DNA of 64,000 nucleotides. Source: Baylisascaris procyonis (taxonomy: Eukaryota; Nematoda; Chromadorea; Rhabditida; Ascarididae). A program made the position numbers and the translations under genes. The stretch covers positions 7,091,001-7,155,000 of the forward strand of contig JAZARR010000059.1 of NCBI GenBank assembly GCA_037389465.1, in the 5' to 3' direction. The notes under the pieces are model-generated. The model did not search any database. It was not told the origin of the DNA and saw only the letters and a list, made by a program, of their open reading frames with translations. Shown one piece after another: positions 49,220 to 62,479 of this stretch (its first letter is position 1; each line of letters begins with the position of its first letter).

Positions 49220-52200
49220 TTAAGAACGAACGTCATTAAGATCGTCCAGCCTTCGACAGATCTGCTCCAAGCTTTTTCTTGAGTGCTCACATTCCTGCAA
49301 AAAAAAAAAAAAGAAAAATCAATTCAATTAACATAAGCCCAAATCTTCTGCGCCAAGAAAAAACAACGTCCTCGAATACCTGCAGTTTATGAGGAGACGT
49401 CTGCTTTTGAATGATATGAGATGTGCGAAGTTCTGTCTGATTACAACATCAATAAATTAATTTCCATTTTAAATAGGCAACCTTATTTCCAAATTATTTG
49501 AAAAACATTAGCGTGAAACAAAAAAAAGTAGAAGAGTGTGACAACTGGGCTTCCAACATATCCTTTTGCGATTTCATGAACTGCTAGCAAATAATAAAAT
49601 ATGCAGAATACGGATTCATACATCAAGTGATCCGAACGCTTCTATCATCGTTCAATAAAAATTTCCTTCTTTTATGACTCGAAAGATGTGAAACGAAAAT
49701 TTGATAATAAGCATGATGCGCTGAGAATTTTAACTGTTGAACTTTAAAGTTAACATACATTAAGCAAATAATTAGCATATATGTCGGAGCATAAAGTTAG
49801 CATATGTGCATTATATCCATTCAAGTTCGTAGCTCTAGCTTCAGAGGTTCTTGAGCCGAGGCTGTTGAACGGGCGGACTAATAAGAACATAAACATGCGC
49901 ATGGATATAACGACACCATAAATAGACTTTATAAATTTAAAGAGTGCGTTAAAATGAAATTGCAAATTTAAACTTATAAATTCCCCTCACTTTAAACTTG
50001 ACATGAAATTTTTCAAGAATGAAGAACATAGCGACAAACAGTTCTCACTTAGTAGTTTTTAGCCATTTGAAGTGAACCACTAAGCAAACAATCCATGGAA
50101 CAATGCCACCGATTAGCAACATATAAGCCGTTTATTTTTGATGTTTTTTTGAATGAAAACGCAATTCCTATGTTCTAAAGATTCGATTTATCTGCATTGA
50201 TCATTGCTCTCAATTCCATACAATGGTTGCCAAAAAGGATGATTATCGGTGAACTTCAACAGGCCACAATTCACAACAATAACAATTAAACTGAAGTGAT
50301 CATTAGGAAAAAAATGTGAATGGAAATGCGGAAAATATAAGATTAAAAGCATCTTGGAGGAACTCTCAAAAATTTACACTAGTTTTTAGTATCACCATCG
50401 AACCCTCGCTGTTACGTTTCTCAACATTTCACTGAACATTTGTAACAACAAAATCCGAGTTGGTGAATAGCTTTTTACCGAAAACAACAACAAAGTTATG
50501 AAGAATTTTTTGGGTGCGCTGCTGTTAAAAAGACAAACATAATATCTTCAAGTTCACTCATCCTCATTTTCCGTTGTGGTGCTCCTCCTACTGGCACCGA
50601 TAATAAGATCTAGAGTCAAAACGGTAGATAGGAAATTAGCGAACTGCAGCAACGTGAAGTGCCAATCAATGCACCTATAGGATAGCAATACATACCAGAA
50701 CGTGACAAAATAATAGAAAATTGAGGGGTACGAAGACATTCTAGCGAGGATTTCGGAATGCGACCGGCCTACTGAATAGTACAAACAACTAGTGTTCTGC
50801 TAACGAGCCTTGCTGCTAAGAGGGATAGTCAGTTTTTTGGTGGTAAGATCTCAGGTGGTAGTGAGAACTTAACTCTAGGGGAACTTAGCAGAAAAAGTCA
50901 AGGAATCCTCTCGCCTCCCTTAACCAGGACCCTGCTGATGAACCGTCTTTTCGCAGTATACTACTGACAACCACCGACTGTGACTGCAGGCCGCTCACTG
51001 ATGAAGCAGTGCAATATGAGATGAATAACGGTGGGTTCTCGAAAGACAGCATTAAGACTGTAGACTACTCACGCGGAGAAATTCGCCAATAAAATTTGAT
51101 CAAAGTGGCTAAATGAAAATATATCAACGAGATCAAAATGAAAGTAGTGCTGTGCAAGGCGTAAAAAAGAAAATGAAGCATTCAAGAGATCCGACTGATC
51201 GGGACATCAAGACGATCAAAAGATGCTAAGCGCACAACAACATATTGCAGCATGCTCTAATTACGAACGCTCTAATCTTTGCGCTACGTGTTTGACACAT
51301 GTAGATCGATCGTATGCAGCCTCATTTTATAAGACTCTATATGACTTAACCCACCTAGAGACACTCTAGCTGTTTGTGAACAGACTTTAACATACCCATA
51401 CAAGAAGATTAACTCATTTTTGATACACCATTGAAGGAGATTCTGAAAACGGTCATTGTGCTGAATAATGGTCAATCACAGCTGCTGATTTTTAGTGATA
51501 TGCAGGTTACGCAAAAGCAGCAAAACAAATCGGCGCGACCAGAGATTGCGTTGTTCATCAAAGGCTGAGAGAAAGAACAGTAGATAGTATGGGCGAAGTA
51601 TGTCATTTACTCATGAAATTCGGCCAGTTAAAAGCAATGCTGCAGTGTTTACGAGACCTCAAATTGTTTCGCTCAACACACTGCACTGATATCAATGCGA
51701 TTGGATTGGTGAAGCACGTTTTATTACTTCATTCTTAATCGTCAGCTATTAACTAGGCTTGTTCTTACCTTTACCTCGATCTGCAAGTGCAATTTTGAGT
51801 CATTCACTATCGACTAAAAATCGATCTAATCAACCGCGAGGTAAAAAATGGAGTGAGCGAACCAATTTGGTCGGTGAAAGTTTGCAGGATGGCACTTCAA
51901 AAGGTATGGATTCTGGCCAGAAAAATCGGATTGTCGCTAAAAAGCGAATTTCTATAGCTATATCTTGTTCTGTAGGTCACTGAAAAATTTAGGTGTTCTT
52001 CGGCAAAGCATTCACATCTGTGCAATACACGCTATGCCACAATTGCTCCCTACGAAAGGTTGAGTGACGAAAGGGGATCAAACTCGTACTCTAGGTCTAG
52101 GAGAGAGACACAGTGATCATTCACTTAGGACCCCTTTCTTTAAATATTTCCTTTATGGGGCAAATCAGATACGTCGTCTTTACCGATAAGCTATCACAAA

Positions 52201-54649
52201 ACAATGATTGCACTCAAAGCAAACTGTTCTGATTGCAACAGATTTATAGACTCCTATACAGATTGCCTTTGATGATGCAGTGATGGTCCGAAGCAATGCC
52301 ACGCATATGACAGTGGTGGGCTCGCATGAGGCATGGAGAAATCTTCGAACCCAAAATAGTTCAGTGTTCTAAAAGAAAAGCTTGGTGTTCATTTCACTGC
52401 CAAATCAGTAGCTAAATGCCCCGCAGCTCCCCCTCATCCTCCGGGCTTTTCCAATTCCACCACTGGTTCCAAGGTTTACGGGACGCTAGTATAGTAGAAA
52501 TGCAAGCAAGCAATTTGCTCGCATAAATACATCATTTTGCAGCGATTGGCTCTGCATTTGATTGCGTCATCGACATAATGTTACACAACCCTATGATTAC
52601 GATGGCTCGGTGAATTCGACGGCACGGCGGTTTTTTTATCGGATTGACTGCGCAAAAAGCAATTTATAACCACGCAGGCTTCATTTTCCTGGAATACAGC
52701 GTGATTTCTACACTTACACAATGACATAGCGATTACGAAAAGTTTATTCCTGTTATAATGCGCCTCTTTTTAAGACTGACCAGCTTCCTTAACAGAACGC
52801 CCAAAGAAATCAGTGAATTTCACTGCTTTTTATCCTGAACTTGAGGATACAAGGTTCGACCTTCCATTAATCTCGTTCTTCTTCTCCCCTTAGTATGTGT
52901 ACACATGGGACCTTCGAAGTTACGAAAACAGATGCGAGGAGATTAGGAACAGATTGGGCGATTGATGGAAGGGATTTTGGCCGCTTAGAAGTGTTATTCA
53001 ACACTAACGACACTTAAGCTCTTTTAGAAATACGTCCGAATGTCAAATCAACCATACTCTCAAGAGACCTGTCATCATCAGCTTGTTTGCTAGCCGCATG
53101 CCAATGCCATAAGGTTGGATGCATTCATTCCGCCTCGCTGAGATACGCTATCCCTCGCTGCCAAAATTTGAAGCCAATTTTCCAACACAACAATTAGAAG
53201 TGTTGCGCTGCGCAATAATCTTTTCATTTGTTGTTTCCTCGGAGCGTCATTCAATGGCACTCTACTCTTGCTGTGATCATCGCTGCATTCACATACGAAT
53301 TTTGAAATTTTCGAGAACTTCTAGAAAACTCTGATCAGAATAATGGTGTTTCGCCACGATACATCTCAAGTTACACTGGAAAAGAATATAAATTTTAAAA
53401 TATAGAGAAGTAGAGCCAATTTTTTTCATCCATCACATTTCTCAGCTGAAAACGAATTACTGATGTTGAAAGTAGATAAGTGAATTTGCCACAACGGATA
53501 ACCATTGGAGGAACGATCTTAATAGCTCTGTCTTTCTTAGACAACTAATGTTTAATTATTTCTTCATAATTGCTAGTATTTTCACGCTCTCAGGTACCTT
53601 TAAGTAAAAGTGTTAGTAGCTTCGTAATAGCCTCCTAAGTAAAGGTTAAACTAGGTAGTTCAAAAAGTTATGATGGCTAGTATTTTTCTATGAAGACTCA
53701 GCGTACAAAATATTTTCCATAATCTTTAAAATATCTGTGGTAAATAATATGAGCGGCAATCCTCATAAAATGGATGCATAAACTATGTTGATGAGATAAA
53801 TTCAAAGAAAAGGCCGACTTATGGTAATATTTAAAAAAGAAATAGAGTGCTGCGTTAGAAACGAATGCAAGCAATAATCGCTGGACGCTGAAATAAGCAA
53901 GGAAAAACAATTCCTTTTGCATAAAAAATTGTCCTGCATGACACATTAATCATGTCATACGCTAAAAAATTCATATCTCATTATTTAGTCGCTCACTTTC
54001 TATCTCACTTCACATTTTCCTATATCCTCTTATTCTGGGTATTGTAATCAGAGTAATTAGCCAGTAAAAAATGATCACACTACGAATTTTCTTCATGAAA
54101 TCCTCACAATGAGATTAAGAGTCTCAAAGCACGATATGAGCTTTCGTAAATCTCGCCTATGAGGACAACCAGCATCGCAAATCACCTATAAGTAATAAAT
54201 ATATACATTAATACATTCATACTGCAATCGAATCGACCGCCCTTACAAATGTTTCAGTAAAGATTCGCATCGCATATAGTTTACAAACCGATCGATGTGA
54301 AAATAACTTGAATGAAACAGTAAAATGTATGTCAATTGCTAGCATCGCCTAGGTTTTCCCGATGCTGATAGATTAACTTGAAAGTTGGTAACGGATGTAA
54401 CCTGTGGTGTTGAGTAGCCTATACCTGGCAGATTTCATAGCTCCAGCTTCAACTAATACCAATATGAAAGCAATGAGCAGAGAATCATATACATTCACAT
54501 GCCCACACATATGCATACAAGAGTACAGAGGTGATTTTGCTACAACGTTTCGCCGATGAAAACTTTCAAAGAGTGCGTAAAAATCATAGCTCATGAGATC
54601 TGATCACTTTTCGGGGAGCCTTTCTTCTGTTAAATGAGCAAAAAAGCAC

Positions 54650-54702
<53 letters not shown>

Positions 54703-56631
54703 CCAGAAGCTCAATTTATTGATACCCCTGAAAATATGTGGTATACGCCTTACACTGCGAAGAAAACCCACTCATAATTGCAGCGTTGTGAGTACAAAAC
54801 GGTCAGATTACAGCTGAGCACAACATATTCAATCCTGCCTGACTACATTAAATGATGTGCTTGAAGCATGACCTAGCAATCACTTGCTGTGATAAAACAC
54901 GTCTACTCTGTGAACTTGGTATATTCGAAGGGAAACAGTTCAATTACAGGGTTCCGTCCGAGATTCTTTAGTTAGACTGGTAATATTAGAGAAAACAGTC
55001 ATCCAGATGAACTCATTATGTTTTTATGAATTCGATATGTGACGAGCATGGTCTATGTTTCTAAGATGAATGATGATCAGTTGCGAGTATTCGTTGAATA
55101 CTCTCGAGTGCACTTAATTATGTACAGTGTATGACGTTCGGTTTTTAATTGTTCCACTTAACGTCACTACCTTCTCAATCAACATTTGTAGGTACAGTAA
55201 GGCCTTCCCATGACCTTTTTATACAAAGGATGCCTGTATAAAAACAGCAAAGTCACCTGCATGGAATCTACGCCAACACCTACTTCCGAGACGGAAACCT
55301 GTGATTACAAAAAAAGTTTCGACCACAAAAAAACTTCGTACTTGTATACTACAGTTTCCATATACTATATTGCTAGCCTCACCTATTATCGCTCATTGCT
55401 CTTAAAATTTGTATACACACCTTAGCTGCATTCAATCGACATAATAGAATTTCGCTCGATAAACGGCTGAATGAGTGAAGTGTGAAAAAGGAGGAAAATA
55501 ATTAATGTAACGGAGACATTAGTTTTTATAATTCATGACTCCACTATCGAAGCAATGAAAAAGCATAAATGAACAATTTGAAATTGTTTGTATGGAAACA
55601 ATTAGGGAGTTGTTCATAAAAGCAAAATTTGAACAATGTTCATCATTGTAAATACTCTCATCACGCTCAATATATGCACCAACTTGAAAGCGTTTATTGT
55701 AATAACTGGGGCCTAAATTAAAGTCAAGTTGCTTCTCCTCCACGGCGAGATAGAATGTCGAAATTGACTATCACCACAAGCCAATTCCCTTTCATTGTTT
55801 CGATTGCCTCAACAATTAACACAGCGCTCCTAATCGCTATGTAAACTTGTGCAACTGCTTTGTCATACGATCAGTCGCAATAATTTTGAATGCTTTTCTT
55901 AGTGCTTGCATCTTAGAGAAATATCATGAAGACTTTCTTAGCAAAAAGAATATAGAAACGATTTCGAAAATGATAATATGAAATGTGGAATCCATCCGGA
56001 AGGAGATGGCCAAATAACTGAGTTCAAAAGCACGACTATTGCAGCACAAAATATAACACAACAAAAATCGCTCTGTACGGCAAAGAAAGCTGTGAGGGGT
56101 TTGCATACAAGCGTTGTGAGAAACTCGTCGCGAGGTTTCTCAGCTGAGTGAACCATTCGATTTGTACCGGTCATCCGTGTGAACCTTTGTCAATAAGGCC
56201 CCTAACGCATGCAAAACGGGGCAGGTCAGCACAAGTGGCCGAATTTTTGAAGCTCTTAAAATGGATGATCCAAAAACACACCTTGATAACTTTATCAACG
56301 GTTCGTATTTGGTCCTCGATGGTCACCACGCCGTTTGATGGGTTAATCATCGGTTGTGTTGAAGGAAGCTGTCCGCTCGGGCTGCCCATCAACGGACTAG
56401 TGGCAGACCGCGTCGCAACACAACGCGCGCGTCCCTCGCTGCTGGCTATCGTTGAAGCGTTTTGTGGGCCTCCCGCCGCGGCGCCTTGATGTTTCTCAAT
56501 GCTCCTTGAGGCCACCCCGGTGCAGTTCCAATGGGCCCTTTCCCCCCAGGCGTGATGTCCGGCGTAACCTCGTCCTAACGAGCTAAGAGAGCTGGCGCTC
56601 TCCGAGGAACCGCGCCCCATCATTGAATCTC
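49220..56631 (-). CDS. C-terminal two exons of a coiled-coil protein
   Basis: Exon 56631-56282 starts after CTGCTTTCAG (phase 1) and ends ATCAAG|GTGTGT (phase 0). Exon 49294-49220 starts after TTTTTTTGCAG in phase 0 and ends TAA. The first is Ser/Gly/Ala-rich and disordered (GRGSSESASSLSSLGRGY, SATSPLMGSPSGQLPSTQ) and then turns helical (VVTIEDQIRTVDKVIK). The second continues as ECEHSRKSLEQICRRLDDLN and a short end. Joined, they make one amphipathic coiled coil of about 40 residues at the C-terminus, which supports the join despite a 7-kb intron. Upstream exons lie beyond 56631 and were not identified. I do not recognise the family; adaptor or scaffold proteins often have this shape. Confidence 0.6.
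50928..51092 (+). CDS. Candidate short terminal exon or repeat remnant
   Basis: After TTAACCAG the frame reads DPADEPSFRSILLTTTDCDC, RPLTDEAVQYEMNNGGFSKD and on to TAA (54 codons). It is acidic and coding-like, but lies next to a retrotransposon relic and inside an intron of the minus-strand coiled-coil gene, so it may be repeat-derived. Confidence 0.25.
   Translation, partial: DPADEPSFRSILLTTTDCDCRPLTDEAVQYEMNNGGFSKDSIKTVDYSRGEIRQ
51284..51475 (-). mobile_element. Decayed reverse-transcriptase fragment
   Basis: The minus-strand frame reads RFQNLLQWCIKNELIFLYGY and VKVCSQ. This resembles the LQ.DI..L..WC..N.L..N..K...S block between the catalytic and thumb regions of non-LTR reverse transcriptases. 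No catalytic YADD box is present. A short, weak match. Confidence 0.4.
54653..54700. repeat. (AT)n microsatellite
   Basis: About 24 TA/AT units within the 7-kb intron of the coiled-coil gene. Confidence 0.95.
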
Positions 56632-56821
56632 CTGAAAGCAGTATATAGTTGAGTAGATTAGTAGTATCTTTATTCGTTTCTCCCATTTAGAGCTTCGTTT
56701 ATAGTCACTCAGCAATTGCTCAATTCATAATAACGTAGAGGGGACCTCGATGGGAAAGCTTCGGCGCAGGGAATGGGAAGGTGGAAAAATGAAAGGTGTT
56801 TCGAATTACGAGCTGACTTAC

Positions 56822-56848
56822 AAAAAAAAAAAAAAAAAAAAAAAAAAA
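56822..56848. repeat. Poly(A) run
   Basis: 27 consecutive A. No retroposed body was recognised beside it. Confidence 0.9.
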
Positions 56849-57183
56849 CGATGAAAAATGCGCATGGGAATAGACAAGCACGATGTAGCCAATGCTCGTT
56901 TTGAAGTGGTTCGACTAGAACGCTCTAAAAGAACCATCAACAGAAAATAAATAAGGTTTGCATTCAAGAGCACAATACGCTTACAATACTCAGTGCATAT
57001 GTTTGAGCTCTAATAGAGGCTTTAAGCCTTTTTTTCACGGTTTCTGATTACGATCCTCACATCGATCAGTATTTCCACCTTTTTTCATCATATGCTATTT
57101 ATAACACGTTCGTGAATATTCGTTCTACTAAGCGGCAAATTTTTTTCCAAAAAAACTTTTCTAAACAAAATTCTAGATTTATG

Positions 57184-57231
57184 ATATAATATAATATAAT
57201 ATAATATAATATAATATAATATAATATAATA
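57184..57231. repeat. (TATAA)n microsatellite
   Basis: About nine to ten copies of the pentamer TATAA. Confidence 0.95.
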
Positions 57232-58312
57232 AATTCTTGATAGATAATTAGAAATATAATAACTTAAATAAAGCCATACTTTTCGAGATACAAATCATTC
57301 AAATTGGAGTATCTAAATTGAAAGATTCCACCAAAAAGAGATTATGCACATCTATATTCTGCAACATTTCCATATTCACCTCGGCAGTGCGCACTGCATC
57401 GTTTACCTACCATTTCGGTTATGTTGTTTATGAAGAGGTCATCTCGAGGAGAGGCAGATGCCTCCGGTCACAAAAGGATTCTAAAGATGAAAGACTACAC
57501 ATCTGGATAACCGGCTTTCTCTGTTGGCGCACTGCAGATGCGGCCATAGCACATTCTATGAAAACTTTGGGTGAAGTAAGATGTCCCTCCGAACTCATCT
57601 TTGGTTTGTGCATACATAAAACTCTATTTGCTGCCTTCTCATGAACAAAAAAAACATTTTTTTTTTTTGCAGTCGAGCAATGATCCCACTAAATGCTCCC
57701 ATTGGCCGAGCAAAGTATTAACATCTGCTTGCATTGTTGAAGCAAGAGTGCAATTTCAGACTTAGAATTCATTGAGCAGTGTTAAGCTCTCGAAGTGATG
57801 TATTTGAATGAAATCTGATATGATGCCACAGACCAACGAAACATAACACTTAGAAAAAGTATAAACAAAGCGATGCCTTAATGCAGTTAGAAAATTCTGT
57901 ATTGTTGAAGTTCTTCGTCAATATGGATTTGTTGCTAAACAAACATGTCGGAATTTCCTCACTTGCTTTCACAAATAAACGATTCATCAAAACTGTCATC
58001 TAACTGAATCGTCGATTTGATTTCTACGTATGTTGCGTTGAGGTAGGCACCATATTTCCTCGCTTATGAGCCCATTTTGTATTGTGAGCGATCAAAGTTT
58101 CTTTTTAAATGCAAATCCTGCTCGAATATATGCAACCATCTCAAAAATATTCTACAGAGGAATCACTTTCCCTTTTCTGTCGAACATACTTTTGCTTTGA
58201 AAGCTGTGAATAGCACAAGTTCCCCCCCCTCCCTTTCTTCCCCTTCCCCACGATTTTATTCGTTGCTTTCGAAAAAGCTGCGAACAGCATAAACGAGGAA
58301 AATGCTGCGAAC

Positions 58313-58358
58313 TGCACCTATTTTCCTCATCTGCATTCAAACGAGGAAAATAGGTGCA
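58313..58358. repeat. 16-bp perfect inverted repeat
   Basis: TGCACCTATTTTCCTC at 58313-58328 and its exact complement at 58343-58358, with a 14-bp spacer. A third, direct copy of AAACGAGGAAAAT begins at 58291. The stem-loop may be the end of a small foldback (MITE-like) element or a structured RNA. Confidence 0.9.
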
Positions 58359-59494
58359 TTTTGTTGCCAGGCATTATAATAACAGCTTTGTTGACCACCG
58401 CTTCCTCCAATTTGTTTTCATTTGAATCGCTAGGAAAATTAACCTCAGTCAAGTTTTCAATTATTTTCTAGCAGCAAATGAAGAGTGAGCAAGGTATCAA
58501 AATATTCAATCGGCGCTTGGGAAGGATCTGTTGCCGAAAGGAGAATTATGTGCAATTTTGCGCGTTTTTATGCTTGATACGACTCTGATATTTGGCCATC
58601 GCTTCGATGAGTGCTAACGATGGGATGGAATTAACAAATTGTCAGTGTAAATTTCGTTCCCGATGTATTCCACAAAAAGAATTGAGGAGAAAAAAACAAA
58701 ATAATTTTTGCTTACCACCGGGATGAGCGCTAGGCAGTTGGAATCAAATAGACCGACGTCGCGAAACGCGCTCTAGACGCACCACTGCGCCTTCGGCTGC
58801 CTAATAATGCGGTGGGAAACCGAATGAAATCGAATACGAGCAAAATTAGGTGAACGGTGTCGATATCAGACGAATTTCGATTTGTAAAAAAATAAATGCT
58901 CAAATGACTTGCAACCAAACAATCCTCCCCGAACATCGCCGCTCTCCAATGCCATCCTATTGACACTAACCTACTACACAGATTACAGCTAATGATAGCA
59001 AAAGACTAGAATACCCATAAAACTTATAAACTACTTGTTGCAATGACCAGGAAGATATTCACGGAGATATTCAGTAAGAAATTAGCAACTTTGGCCATAA
59101 GTTGGAGACTTCAATAAGTGGCTGCACGTGTGAGAGAAGCTGACAACACTGTCAAATTTTCGTCAAATGACTTTCGAGGCGATGACAAGCAAAGAAGAGA
59201 CCGAACAAATCCTCATTTGATATGGCTGTGACAAAACGATTTCAATGATGGATTGAACAAACAAGTGAGTGCACCAAAGTTCAATCTATTTGAGATGAAA
59301 ATTTCTCAGTTATCACTGATATATAGGGTAGGTCAAGATTCCTTGAACAAAAATAACCCTCTAAACAGTGCTATCAAACCCCATCACATCCTGAAGTGGA
59401 ATCGTGGTAATGACGTAGTGACTCAAATCTAAGAATGCTAAAGTGAATACATAAGTGAAAGATAGCAACTGCAACAGCACGCCTTGTTGTTAGC

Positions 59495-59538
59495 TTATCG
59501 TTAGATAATTTGCACGGCTTATTGTTAGATAATTTGAT
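59495..59538. repeat. Imperfect 23-bp tandem duplication
   Basis: CTTATCGTTAGATAATTTGC is followed 23 bp later by CTTATTGTTAGATAATTTGA. Confidence 0.8.
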
Positions 59539-59780
59539 GCATGGAACTCAGTGATAAATTGCCGATGCACTATTATGTCTGCCGACATTTGCAAAGGTTT
59601 GAATAGAGACAGAAGACAGGAAAGTAACCAGCAATGCCAATGTAATGACGGACCATTTTGATGATATGAAATGCTTGGTGCTACAGCACAGCCACAAACC
59701 ATTAGTAATCAACGTTTATACGACGAATAAAATCCTTTTTTCATTTCTTGCTTCAAACCGGAAAAATCAATCGTCTGAAC

Positions 59781-59873
59781 ATGGCGACACAACAAAGAAA
59801 AACGCGAACTCGGCATATGAGGATGCAGGTGAGAAGTAAGCGGACCAATATAATTCGAAATAGCAAACATGAG
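59781..59873 (+). CDS. Candidate first exon, short basic N-terminus
   Basis: ATGGCG starts a basic frame, MATQQRKTRTRHMRMQ. It meets a good donor CAG|GTGAGA at 59829 and, still in phase 0, a second donor GAG|GTAAGC at 59874. The acceptor TATTTTCAG at 60998 would continue it in phase as QLTKPVTWFSLEKFN and then stop. This gives a 31- or 46-residue product, or the true partner exons lie elsewhere. Confidence 0.25.
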
Positions 59874-60368
59874 GTAAGCGCGATCAGAAAATGCGCAGTA
59901 CTAAATGCGTCCTCATCGGATACGGCATGAATTGACAATAGCGCCGCGCAGCTGTGTCCAATTCGCTGATCATGGTAAAAAGACATGTCATGCGGCAGTG
60001 AAATCACCATTGTTTGCATGAATTTTGATGGTAGATTCGTTAAGCGAACGGTTTCACTGCCTTAAAAAGACTGATCAATTTTTGAAAGAGCATCAAAAGT
60101 CAAAAAAGTGCCCTCAGGAAGGGCCAGAAACGGAATAAAGAATGCGCTGACAGCCGTGGGTCTTTAATCCATACAGCGAGCAGGCTTCCGAAGATAGCGC
60201 TGCCTTCTCCAGAACTTCCCAACAAAGGACCCAGACTCCAGTCCTCCCAGGCCTTGAAGACTACCCTGATATGTGCCAATTAGCCGCTGAGGCAAGATCC
60301 ACTGGTATGGAAACGACGACAAAAAAATGAGGAAACATGCTTTACTTCTTGTAATCTCATGCCAAATT

Positions 60369-60640
60369 TCATTTTTGCATCTCCGAGCGTTTCGCAGTTC
60401 CTTTTCGCTTCATAAACGAGCCCACGAACTTTCGCACTAATCTGAAGACGACTGGTTGCTATCAGTGCAGACGACGCACCGGGTGCACACGATAGAATAA
60501 AACCTACGTGACCTTGAAAACTCATTAGATAGTTCAGTGAAAATTTCAGAGTGACTTTTTGCATTAGCGATTGGCCGGCCGAACTCAACGCACAGCACTT
60601 CTTCGTTTAATGTTCGATCATCTGCGGAAGTCACTAACTT
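60369..60640 (-). CDS. Two terminal exons of an unknown protein
   Basis: Exon 60640-60513 follows AACTTTAG, reads NEEVLCVEFGRPIANAKSHS and EIFTELSNEFS, and ends TCAAG|GTCACG. After a 71-bp intron ending GTCGTCTTCAG, exon 60441-60369 continues in phase as RLVRKFVGSF, then MKRKGTAKRSEMQK and TGA. The result is an amphipathic helix with a basic C-terminal tail. The same second exon read in phase 0 is also open (KVRGLVYEAKRNCETLGDAK) and runs to a donor GAA|GTAAAG, so the reading of the second exon is not settled. Family not recognised. Confidence 0.45.
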
Positions 60641-62479
60641 CTAAAGTTTCGGCGCCTTTTTCCTTTGATTTCCTCTGTCATGCCCCAAGTGGACAGGCAA
60701 CTAATGGCTTGCGAGGAGGCAGGTAAAGCTTTTTAACGAGCGTTACACGAACTTTATGTTACATCACTTTTGACGTTAAGCCCAACCCGCGAAATTTCAA
60801 TGTATTGCACTGAATCAAAACTTTCATAATGCGATGGCCTTGACAGTAATTGTCAAATTACGGAGCAAAAACCTAATCCATTCCACTCCTTATCCTTGCA
60901 CTAACTGGGCAATATGTCACATTTATTCAACCTTTCCTCAAGTGAAACGGATGTTCAGGAATAGGTGCTCCGGGTGAGAAGCGAGTCGTGGTTATTTTCA
61001 GCAATTGACGAAACCCGTCACGTGGTTCTCGCTCGAAAAGTTTAACTAGAGCAGAATAAGCATTGGTTATGTGCACTTGTGAATGTGTTTAGAGAACAGA
61101 TTCATGAGCGGACAGTGTTACATTGGTTCGCAAAGGCAACGAACAGCCTCATTAGATGGATCTACATAGAATCTTGCGGGTGCAGCATGCATTTGATGCT
61201 TTTGGTGCGAAACAGTTAATAGAGATAACGAAGAAGTCCTTAAATTTGATCTCGATTCATGGTTCAATTCACAGTTCAGCATGTCGTCCGTTCGAAACCT
61301 TTCAAGCGTAAATATTTTAGCATGTACGTTTATCAAGTAGAAGCGCTCTTCCTGAGCGAAAAACCTTATAACTACAAGAAACAAGTAGGTGAATATCTCT
61401 AAGGGCATTTAGAGTGCAATAGTGTGTTTTAACTGAAATATCAGTCATAAAAATGCACTGAAAACATGGGCAAAGTTTATAGCAGCTCCTACATAACAGC
61501 TGTTTACAGGCTAAAATATTTGGAAAGAAAACGAATGCAAAGAAAGCATGCAAAGAATATCACTAAAGCTTCAATGCACCATCAGAAGCTAGTAAAATCT
61601 GAGCATGTTGTTGATCTGTCTATAACATTTGCAATTTGCATTGACTCCTTCTATGAGGCAAGCTCATAATTACCTTGTATTGAATACCTTGCATATGACT
61701 AACTCACTACCCATAGCAAAACAAACGACGTCTAAAGATGTCGTATCGATTAACTTAAGGAAGTATTTTCACTTTCGGAATTGCTGCATTGCCACTAACA
61801 TGATAGTTTTTTGAGCGTATAATGCCTCTCACAAACATCGCAAACGGCACATGCATACTGCACACCTCTATTAGTTTTTTTTTTTACAAGTGCTGCAACA
61901 ACACGTGAAACTCATGCAAATTGCCAAAGAGAAATTGACGTTTAGTTGGCCCTTCAATACAGAGTAACCGAAACGTTGACCAATAAAACATACTCGCGAA
62001 TTTCGAACAAACAGTATGAAAAACCATACGATAGCGATATTTGTCTGCTCGACAACAACAATCGTTCGTCTCGATGACAGTTGTAGCAAATTGGCTTGAA
62101 CATTTTCTGCAAAGAGCCCCAAAAACATCATTCAAAATGTATTTCGCATCACTCTACGGGTTGCTTCTTTCCACTGAGATCAAGCAATGACTCGCCACTT
62201 TACCGTGAATCGTGACCTTAGATGTATGTTAGCATTTTGCATTGACATTAAGCCTCAGTGTCATTATCATTCTCCGTAAATTTTTGAACAAGTGTTGTTA
62301 TCTTTCATACAGCATATCACCACGTTTAAATGTTGGCCGCCCACAGGTCTTCGGTTCAAAATTTAGTTCACTTCGTCATTAACAAGTTGTGCGCCTTCAA
62401 GTTTAGAGCATCAAATTTTGTTTGATTTATTAGGCTCTATATTTGCTATAGCTTAGAAAACGTATACCACTGTTCATTT
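60641..62479. other. Spacer between two minus-strand gene tails
   Basis: About 1.8 kb with no convincing exon. Overlapping frames at 61.1-61.8 kb on both strands and at 61.87-62.13 kb have no motif or good splice pair. Confidence 0.45.

Larger units (their letters stand above)
56632..60368. other. Mostly non-coding interval
   Basis: Upstream of the coiled-coil exons on the minus strand. It includes poly(A) at 56822-56848, a (TATAA)n tract, a strong inverted repeat at 58.3 kb and a small plus-strand initial-exon candidate at 59781. A plus frame at 57318-57644 and its minus counterpart are open but unrecognised. Confidence 0.5.

Noticed and set aside
53425..53456. Minus terminal-exon candidate reading LRNVMDEKNWLYFSIF
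   Set aside because: Phase fits the 56282 donor too, but the peptide breaks the coiled coil that the 49294 exon continues.
56148..56489. 113-codon plus frame
   Set aside because: Shadow of the minus-strand coiled-coil gene exon, which has clean splice sites.
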